Assembly: GCA_017445685.1 (NCBI GenBank)
Contig: JAFSTS010000091.1
Span: forward strand, 1 to 10,472
Direction of reading: 5' to 3'
Length of the DNA: 10,472 nucleotides
DNA from: Clostridia bacterium
GTDB lineage: Bacteria; Bacillota_A; Clostridia; Oscillospirales; Acutalibacteraceae
A program made the position numbers and the translations under genes. Each line of letters starts with the position of its first letter. Position 1 is the stretch's first letter. Under the pieces are notes generated by a model. It ran no database searches. It worked only from the letters and a program-made list of their open reading frames with translations, and had not been told where the DNA came from. This document shows, piece after piece, positions 1 through 4,388 of the stretch.

Positions 1-11
1 GGCACAGTTGT

Positions 12-48
12 GAAGCACAGAGAACATAATACTTATTCTCTGTGCTTC
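12..48. repeat. Perfect 13-bp inverted repeat (stem-loop)
   Basis: The arms GAAGCACAGAGAA (12-24) and TTCTCTGTGCTTC (36-48) are perfectly complementary, with an 11-nt loop. No T-run follows on either side, so it is not a canonical intrinsic terminator. It may end a gene lying left of the window, or be a folded element in the long leader of the gene that starts at 207. Confidence 0.6.
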
Positions 49-206
49 CTGATTATGAAAGGTATAAACAGGTAACGAGATAATTAATAATGCATATTTC
101 GTGGGCTATTGTTTTACTGAGTTTTAATAACTTATGCCGTGCATTCGTACATAAATACTTTATCATATCACGAATGTAACAGGTAGAACACAGGAAAGGA
201 ATTATT

Positions 207-1091
207 ATGCAAAAAATGATTAAATTAAAGGCAAGAGAACAACTTACGAATGATAATATTCAATCCGTACTTAACCAATCTCCTTTTATACATTATTCAT
301 GGGATGCTTGGATTGAAATGATGAAAGATAACGATGCTACTTGGTGTTTTCAAGATAGAAAACCAATATTAGAAATGCAACTTTTTGGGAGAAAGCAGTT
401 TAGAGAAGCACTTGATAAACCGGACTATGCGATTCTTAGGGAAAAGAATCTCGAATTAGCTGAGATTGCCAAACAAACCGCTGAGACCTGCATTAACTTA
501 GGAAAACCATTTGATGTTGTGATCTCATATCCACAAAAAAGAACAAAATCAATTTATATCGAAGTACCAAAAACAGTTAGAAAAGGGTTATTTCAGAAAA
601 AAACAATATATGAAAAACAAGAGATGGAACAAAGTGAGGTTTTTTCAGAGCAAGTATTATTTGAGGGATGGACTTTAGATAGCTTTTATAGAATATGTTC
701 TGAAGGAAACGCTGTGAGTAATATTTCTTGGAATTATTGTCTTGGAAAAGATGGCGGATTATATATGGTGACATACAAACATGGCTTTGGAGGAAATATA
801 AATAATCCAAACATTTTTTTTCCTGAAAAAATGGAATATGTCGTTGATGATTTAATACCTTTCAATGTTCAACTTTTGTCATATAAGAACCAAAACATAT
901 TCATAGGTGCTTTTTGTGGATTAACGTTTATTTTAGATGCTATTCCGATTGGCAAAAGAGAAGAAGTAAAACTCAATTTAGGAAGTAGTGTTTATAGTTA
1001 TAATTTCCCTTTGCAGATTAATGATTTTTCAGAAAACCCATATGGTTTTGGGGAAGGTATAATGGAGCGACTGAAGCTACTTATAAAATAA
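207..1091 (+). CDS. Orphan hypothetical protein, AT-rich, function unknown
   Basis: I do not recognise this 294-residue protein. The start ATG at 207 has a strong ribosome binding site (AGGAAAGGA, 192-200) six bases upstream, and the frame is open to a TAA, so it is very probably expressed. I see no signal peptide or clear membrane helix, so it should be cytoplasmic. It is rich in aromatic residues. The middle (about residues 100-140) is basic and strand-like, and around residues 155-190 there is a Trp/Tyr/Gly-rich stretch containing GWTLDSFYRI and YCLGKDGGLY that looks like a beta-rich core. Base composition is clearly more AT-rich than the spm, U32 and glgP genes, and no partner gene sits beside it. 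A strong terminator follows at 1184-1225, making it a single-gene unit. Together with the repeat-rich DNA to its right, this suggests a horizontally acquired cargo gene, but that is inference. Confidence 0.8.
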   Translation: MQKMIKLKAREQLTNDNIQSVLNQSPFIHYSWDAWIEMMKDNDATWCFQDRKPILEMQLFGRKQFREALDKPDYAILREKNLELAEIAKQTAETCINLGKPFDVVISYPQKRTKSIYIEVPKTVRKGLFQKKTIYEKQEMEQSEVFSEQVLFEGWTLDSFYRICSEGNAVSNISWNYCLGKDGGLYMVTYKHGFGGNINNPNIFFPEKMEYVVDDLIPFNVQLLSYKNQNIFIGAFCGLTFILDAIPIGKREEVKLNLGSSVYSYNFPLQINDFSENPYGFGEGIMERLKLLIK

Positions 1092-1183
1092 GGCTGTTTA
1101 AACAAATCTTATATGTAAATGAGAAATATAAGAGAATTGTGTAATCAGTTAATGGAAATACTGAAAACCCAATAAAAACAAAA

Positions 1184-1225
1184 AGGTGCAATCCCTTAAT
1201 GCCAAGGGACTGCGCCTATCTTTTA
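1184..1225 (+). terminator. Intrinsic terminator of the 207-1091 gene
   Basis: The arms AGGTGCAATCCCTT (1184-1197) and AAGGGACTGCGCCT (1204-1217) form a 14-position stem with one G-U pair and one A-C mismatch around a 6-nt loop. ATCTTTTA follows. It lies about 90 bases after the stop at 1091. An A-rich run (1172-1183) precedes the stem, so it could also work on the minus strand. Confidence 0.75.
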
Positions 1226-1264
1226 TGCATTTGAAGTTTTTGAATATTGATTATTAATGTTATT

Positions 1265-1315
1265 GTTCGCTGGCGAACAGTGATATTTTTTACTTTGTGA
1301 ATAGTGATATTTTTT
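1265..1315. repeat. Palindrome plus paired direct repeats, IS-end-like
   Basis: GTTCGC-TG-GCGAAC (1265-1278) is an inverted repeat that runs into a 17-nt direct repeat. GAACAGTGATATTTTTT (1275-1291) and GAATAGTGATATTTTTT (1299-1315) differ at one position and sit 24 bases apart. Spaced direct repeats of this kind are typical of transposase-binding ends of IS21-family elements. They abut the point where the SWIM gene loses its 5' end. The IS assignment is inferred from layout; no transposase gene is present. Confidence 0.5.
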
Positions 1316-1332
1316 GATTCCATCAAAAATGA

Positions 1333-1743
1333 TATTATGAAAACAAAAAAGTGTTGAGCCACAACAGAATTGGTGAAAACAAGTATGCCGAAACAGTTCA
1401 AGGAAACGGCAGGAAGTATGATGTTGAGATAAATCTTGAACACCCTCGTTCTTCGAGCTGTAATTGTCCGCACGCAAACGGCAAACGAATCGTCTGCAAA
1501 CACATAGTTGCACTATATTTTGCTGCTTTCCCAAAAGATGCACAACGGTTCTATGAGGACACAGTGATTGTTCAAGAGGAAGAGGAGAAGAGACAGGAAA
1601 AACTTGAAAATGCGCTTATTGATCACATTTTTAATATGGGGAAAATTGAATTGCAGGAAGCATTGCTGCAAGTTTTACTAGACGGGCCGGAATGGCAGTG
1701 TGAACATTTTTTGAGAGAATATATTGACGAATATTGGGAGTAA
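1333..1743 (+). pseudogene. SWIM zinc-finger protein, 5'-truncated
   Basis: The product carries a SWIM zinc-binding motif, CxCx(n)CxH, visible as SSCNCPHANGKRIVCKHIVA, preceded by the strand segment YAETVQGNGRKYDVEI normal for this family. An acidic, Glu-rich helical C-terminus follows. SWIM domains bind DNA or protein; the role of the small stand-alone bacterial members is unknown. The only start is GTG at 1351 (130 residues), which lacks a ribosome binding site. Homology-like sequence (YYENKK) continues in frame upstream of that GTG to a TGA at 1330-1332. Family members usually have roughly 20-30 more residues there, containing an RGYxYY-like segment. The break coincides with the IS-end-like repeats at 1275-1315, so I read this as a gene cut by an insertion and later decayed. 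The zinc ligands are intact, so a short product from GTG cannot be excluded. Confidence 0.65.
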
Positions 1744-1775
1744 CCACTTTATCATTATTGTTGTGTCAACGCATT

Positions 1776-1828
1776 CTAAGGCGGTAAGGCGGTAACTGTG
1801 CTCGCCCCTTCCGTCTTTACCGCCTTAG
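1776..1828. repeat. 12-bp perfect inverted repeat with tandem GGCGGTAA
   Basis: CTAAGGCGGTAA (1776-1787) is exactly complementary to TTACCGCCTTAG (1817-1828). A second tandem GGCGGTAA (1788-1795) directly follows the first (1780-1787), so the right arm can pair with either copy. No T-run follows. It lies 33 bases after the SWIM stop. It could be a leftover mobile-element end or a transcript 3' structure. Confidence 0.5.
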
Positions 1829-1835
1829 ACGATGA

Positions 1836-1882
1836 ATTTAACCTTCAGTTTAAAAAACACGAAAGATTTAACCGTCAGTTTA
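1836..1882. repeat. Paired 17-nt direct repeats, IS-end-like
   Basis: ATTTAACCTTCAGTTTA (1836-1852) and ATTTAACCGTCAGTTTA (1866-1882) differ at one position and are exactly 30 bases apart. Two near-identical short repeats at fixed spacing resemble a transposase-binding end. The sequence differs from the pairs at 1275-1315 and 2034-2086, so it would come from a different element. No coding sequence is attached. Confidence 0.45.
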
Positions 1883-1974
1883 TGGACAAATTGATGTTTT
1901 TTTCAATATAATTGATTGATAAATCTTCCACTCTTTGACGGGACGGAAATATCCGGCTGATGAACACAGAACGA

Positions 1975-2020
1975 CGGCAGGATTTCGGGTTGTCTGGTTC
2001 CTGCCGCTTTTCATTTTGTT
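1975..2020 (+). terminator. Terminator-like hairpin in non-coding DNA
   Basis: CGGCAGGA (1975-1982) pairs with TCCTGCCG (1999-2006) around a 16-nt loop, and a T-rich tract (CTTTTCATTTTGTTT) follows. This is a plausible rho-independent terminator on the + strand. No complete gene lies immediately upstream; the nearest is the broken SWIM gene, more than 230 bases away. It may be the remnant 3' end of a lost gene. Confidence 0.4.
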
Positions 2021-2033
2021 TAGTAATCGTGTG

Positions 2034-2086
2034 AAAATGCACCCCACAAAATCAAAATGCACCCCACCTTGAAAATGGGGTGCATT
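2034..2086. repeat. Two direct and one inverted copy of an AATGCACCCCA repeat
   Basis: AAAATGCACCCCAC occurs at 2034-2047 and 2054-2067, exactly 20 bases apart. The inverse TGGGGTGCATT is at 2076-2086, giving an 11-bp stem with the second copy and a 9-nt loop. Read on the minus strand, the stem is followed by TTTTGATTTT, so it could terminate transcription leaving the tRNA gene. The spaced copies are most like an IS21-family terminal repeat array; this is inference from layout. Confidence 0.55.
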
Positions 2087-2089
2087 AAG

Positions 2090-2135
2090 GCAAAAAAGAA
2101 TAAGAACGGTCATTGTATCCAAATAACCGTTCTTA
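2090..2135 (-). terminator. Intrinsic terminator of the tRNA-Pro gene
   Basis: TAAGAACGGT (2101-2110) is perfectly complementary to ACCGTTCTTA (2126-2135). On the minus strand the 10-bp stem is followed by TTCTTTTTTGC. It starts three bases beyond the tRNA CCA end. Confidence 0.75.
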
Positions 2136-2137
2136 TA

Positions 2138-2213
2138 TGGTCGGAGTGAAGAGACTCGAACTCCCGACATCTTGCTCCCAAAGCAAGCGCGCTACCAACT
2201 GCGCTACACCCCG
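2138..2213 (-). tRNA. tRNA-Pro (anticodon UGG)
   Basis: On the minus strand a complete 76-nt cloverleaf can be read. The 5' acceptor strand CGGGGTG pairs with CACTCCG (one G-U), followed by discriminator A and an encoded CCA. The D-arm contains AGCGCAGTTGGTAGCGC. The anticodon stem CTTGC/GCAAG encloses the loop TTTGGGA, giving anticodon UGG. The T-arm contains GTTCGAGTC, with the usual TTCGA core. It is transcribed away from the membrane gene at 2365-3132 and has its own terminator directly behind it. I see no clear promoter in the 80 bases upstream. tRNA genes are common integration targets, and the damaged repeat-rich DNA lies on its 3' side, but I see no duplicated 3' tRNA segment. Confidence 0.97.
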
Positions 2214-2294
2214 ATTTATCTGACTTTTTTCTTTTTGTTTTCTCGTAGTTATCTTCTCACGGTCCGCTTGCGCTTCCCACAAAAACTACACATC

Positions 2295-2323
2295 AAAAAA
2301 GCCGATTTGCTTTATCGGCTTTT
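2295..2323 (-). terminator. Intrinsic terminator after the spmAB / membrane-protein unit
   Basis: AAAAGCCGAT (2297-2306) and ATCGGCTTTT (2314-2323) form a perfect 10-bp stem with a 7-nt loop. On the minus strand it ends in TTTTTTG, 42 bases after the stop at 2365. It separates this unit from the tRNA gene. Confidence 0.85.
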
Positions 2324-2364
2324 AAAGTATACACTGTAAAGAAAAAATTGTCAAGCTTTTTCTC

Positions 2365-3132
2365 TTACTCCACGCTTTTTATGTAAAGGTCATTTCCGTT
2401 TCCTTTAAGAACAAATGTCAGCCTTTTTTTCGCCTCTGGCTCAACCGTATTGCCGTTTATATCCTGAACATATTCGTCATTTTTCAGACAGCCTACAGTG
2501 AGCGTAACTTTGCCGTATTCGCTCTCAAGCTTCAGAAGCTTCGGCAAGTATGTCGGTGTCATACCGGTAATTTCAATAGAATAATTCTCGTCAGAATAAT
2601 CAAATTTACATCCGTTTATGTTGACGCTTCTGTGTTCGATCTGCGTCTTTCTGCCGAAAAGCTTTTCAAATCTCTCCTGCACATCTTTTTCCGGTATCAC
2701 GGTCTTCTCGTCAAAAAATTCGTACTTTTCCTTTGCGTCACTGTCACTGAGAAGCGACCAGCAGCAAGCGGCGATCACTTCGTCGCTGACGGGGTCATTT
2801 TCGTCATATTTTTCAATGTCGTTTATCACCAGCGGAACATAGTAAAAACTATAGTCGTCCTCCGGCAAGGTGAAAAAATCTATTCCTTTTGAAGTGACAC
2901 TGACTTTTTCGTCAGCAACCTCGGCATTATAATCCTTAGACAAAACAGCTCCTACGGCGACAGCGCAAACAAGAAAAACCATCGGCAGCAATTTTGAAAG
3001 CTTTATCGGCTTTTTTCCTTTGGAAGAAATGCCGCTTCTTCTTTTTCTCTGAGAGCTTCTGCTTCTTTCGCTTTTTTTGATATCCCTTTGATATTTGTTT
3101 TTTCTTCTTAAAACAATTGTAAATCCGTACAT
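2365..3132 (-). CDS. Single-pass membrane-anchored protein of unknown function
   Basis: The product has a very basic N-terminal tail of about 45 residues (many Arg/Lys/Ser), one hydrophobic segment (LLPMVFLVCAVAVGAVL) and an extracytoplasmic domain of roughly 185 residues. By the positive-inside rule the tail stays in the cytoplasm. The outer domain has mixed alpha/beta character and ends in a strand-rich half (SIEITGMTPTYLPKLLKLES and TFVLKGNGNDLYIKSVE). I see no catalytic motif and do not recognise a family. Two ATGs compete. The one at 3138 is only two bases from the GGA of the ribosome binding site (AAAGGA), whereas the one at 3132 has the normal spacing of eight, so I chose 3132 (255 residues). 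It lies about 55 bases downstream of spmB on the same strand with a terminator only after it, so it probably shares the spmAB transcript. A link to spore maturation is suggested by position alone. Confidence 0.82.
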   Translation of the reverse strand: MYGFTIVLRRKNKYQRDIKKSERSRSSQRKRRSGISSKGKKPIKLSKLLPMVFLVCAVAVGAVLSKDYNAEVADEKVSVTSKGIDFFTLPEDDYSFYYVPLVINDIEKYDENDPVSDEVIAACCWSLLSDSDAKEKYEFFDEKTVIPEKDVQERFEKLFGRKTQIEHRSVNINGCKFDYSDENYSIEITGMTPTYLPKLLKLESEYGKVTLTVGCLKNDEYVQDINGNTVEPEAKKRLTFVLKGNGNDLYIKSVE

Positions 3133-3137
3133 TTTCA

Positions 3138-3181
3138 TTGTCCTTTCTTTTTTAATAATCTATATGCACAAAAAAGGACAA
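3138..3181 (-). promoter_or_regulatory. Hairpin pairing with the ribosome binding site of the 2365-3132 gene
   Basis: On the minus strand TTGTCCTTT (complement of 3173-3181) is perfectly complementary to AAAGGACAA (complement of 3138-3146), which is the ribosome binding site. Three further A-T pairs are possible beyond a bulged G. Folding would hide the site, so the structure could lower translation of this gene relative to spmB. The loop is long (26 nt) and the AT content high, so chance pairing is possible. Confidence 0.35.
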
Positions 3182-3187
3182 ACTTTC

Positions 3188-3712
3188 TCAAATGCCGAAA
3201 AATAATTTCACGATCCACGAACTTGCAATATAGCTTGTGATATCCGCACATGCTGCCGCAGGGATAGTCTGCCTCGTTTTACGGATACCTACGCTCCCGT
3301 AATAGACCGTCACTGCATAAAACGTAGTCTCGGTCGAGCCCATCATCACCGACGCAACTCTGCCCACATAGCTGTCCGGCCCTGCCGTTTTGAGCAGGCT
3401 TTCGTACATTGATAGCGAGCCTCCGCCTGAAATCGGGTTGAGAAGCGCAAGCGGCATTATATTTTTGTCAATACCGAAGAAAGCCGCAACGGGTGACAAT
3501 ACTTTCACAAGCAATTCAAGCGCGCCTGATTCTCTCAGCATGGAAACCGCCACAACAAGACCGACAAGAGACGGCAGAATCTCCAACGCAGTTTTTGCGC
3601 CGCCTTTTGCTCCGTCTAAGAACACATCGAATACGCTGACTTTTTTGACAAGAGCATAGACGATAATAATTACCATTACAACAGGTATTGCGAAAGCTCC
3701 AAGCGTTTTCAC
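3188..3712 (-). CDS. spmB: Spore maturation protein B (SpmB), nucleoside-recognition/gate domain
   Basis: This is a polytopic membrane protein of 174 residues, close to the 178 of Bacillus subtilis SpmB. Family signatures are present: a first helix after the start, the gate-domain segment LEILPSLVGLVVAVSML, then LNPISGGGSL, GPDSYVGRVASVMMGSTETT and YYGSVGIRKT. In B. subtilis, SpmA and SpmB are needed for normal spore core dehydration; what they transport is unknown. I place the start at the GTG at 3712. It has AAAGGA seven bases upstream and overlaps the spmA stop as GTGA, giving translational coupling. A longer frame to 3802 exists, but it lies inside the conserved end of spmA and has no ribosome binding site. 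Product identity is secure from motifs and gene pairing. Confidence 0.93.
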   Translation of the reverse strand: MKTLGAFAIPVVMVIIIVYALVKKVSVFDVFLDGAKGGAKTALEILPSLVGLVVAVSMLRESGALELLVKVLSPVAAFFGIDKNIMPLALLNPISGGGSLSMYESLLKTAGPDSYVGRVASVMMGSTETTFYAVTVYYGSVGIRKTRQTIPAAACADITSYIASSWIVKLFFGI

Positions 3713-4308
3713 TGCTTTTTCCTTTCCGAAAGCGTCAAAAACTTTCCGAGTAGTTTTGCGACCGTTATTCCGACAAAAAGTGACAGTGCCGTACAGATCC
3801 ATGTTGCAGGCATAATTTCCATGGGTGACGCGCTCTGATATTTGCTTCTAAGCGCAGCGACAGTTGTGGGAATGATTCTCATTGCGGCAGAGTTCATTAC
3901 GACAAAAACCGCCATGTCGTCCGTTGCCGCAATCTTACTCGGATTATCAAGCTGAAGTCTTTTTATCGCTTCAAGTCCAAGCGGCGTGGCGGCATTGCCA
4001 AGACCGAGAAGATTTGCCGTAAAGTTCATAGATATCGCTTGAGCGGCAGGAGAATCTTTCTTAACATTTTTGAAGACAAGTTTAAAAACAGGAGAAAGCA
4101 TTCTGCTGATTATGACCGTAAATCCCGATTTCTGCGCGACATTCATTATCCCTCCCCAAAGGCACAGCATTCCCAAAAGACTGATACTCAATTCGACAGC
4201 GTCAGACGCTCCCGACAATACGGCATCGGAAAGATTCTGCATATTGCCGAAAAACGCAGCGCTCACAAACGAAAACAACATCATTCCTGCCCATATATAA
4301 TTCATCAT
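3709..4308 (-). CDS. spmA: Spore maturation protein A (SpmA), nucleoside-recognition/gate domain
   Basis: The product is 199 residues with several hydrophobic helices, matching the 196-residue B. subtilis SpmA. Diagnostic segments are ISMNFTANLLGLGNAATPLG and FVVMNSAAMRIIPTTVAALR, with the gate-domain helix LSISLLGMLCLWGGIM near the N-terminus. The start is ATG at 4308, with GGGGTGA six bases upstream; the adjacent ATG at 4305 is an alternative. A frame extending to 4392 would run through the terminator at 4354-4385 and is not credible. SpmA and SpmB are expected to form one membrane complex in the developing spore. In B. subtilis these genes follow dacB; here the gene upstream is a U32-family gene behind a terminator, so the dacB linkage is absent in this window. 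Confidence 0.93.
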   Translation of the reverse strand: MMNYIWAGMMLFSFVSAAFFGNMQNLSDAVLSGASDAVELSISLLGMLCLWGGIMNVAQKSGFTVIISRMLSPVFKLVFKNVKKDSPAAQAISMNFTANLLGLGNAATPLGLEAIKRLQLDNPSKIAATDDMAVFVVMNSAAMRIIPTTVAALRSKYQSASPMEIMPATWICTALSLFVGITVAKLLGKFLTLSERKKQ

Positions 4309-4325
4309 AATAATCACCCCGAAAA

Positions 4326-4354
4326 TATTTATGCTTTTGGGAAGCACGATATGA
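4326..4354 (-). promoter_or_regulatory. Candidate sporulation (SigE-like) promoter of spmAB
   Basis: On the minus strand, TCATATC (4354-4348) and CATAAATA (4333-4326) are separated by exactly 14 bases. This resembles the B. subtilis SigE pattern KMATATW-14-CATACAMT (6 of 7 and 5 of 8 matches by eye). B. subtilis dacB-spmA-spmB is SigE-controlled. The implied transcript start falls at the ribosome binding site (about 4319), leaving a very short leader. That weakens the call. Confidence 0.25.
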
Positions 4355-4385
4355 AAAAACGACTCTGACTGACAGAGCCGTTTTT
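4354..4385 (-). terminator. Strong intrinsic terminator after the U32 gene
   Basis: On the minus strand AAAAACGGCTCTG pairs with CAGAGTCGTTTTTT (one G-U) around a 5-nt loop, ending in six T. It begins three bases after the stop of the U32 gene at 4389. The A-rich left arm makes it bidirectional in form. It separates zapA-U32 from spmAB. Confidence 0.9.
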
Positions 4386-4388
4386 GTC

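Noticed and set aside
142..176. 7-bp inverted repeat CATTCGT/ACGAATG upstream of the 207 gene, as an operator
   Set aside because: The arms are short with a 21-nt loop in AT-rich DNA, which is too weak to call a regulatory site.
1265..2086. CRISPR array suggested by the repeated short sequences
   Set aside because: Each repeat type has only two direct copies of 14-17 nt with spacers of 6-13 nt; there is no array and no cas gene.
1880..2170. Minus-strand frame of 96 codons across the tRNA 3' end and the repeat region
   Set aside because: Its first codons are translated tRNA-Pro sequence and it reads through two hairpins and the repeat array. It has no ribosome binding site and no protein-like pattern.
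2138..2213. Integration site (att) duplication of the tRNA-Pro 3' end
   Set aside because: No second copy of the tRNA 3' segment was found on the damaged left side, and there is no integrase gene in the window.
3713..3802. Longer SpmB start at 3802
   Set aside because: It would overlap spmA by over 90 bases without a ribosome binding site. The GTG at 3712 has AAAGGA at correct spacing and gives the family's normal length.
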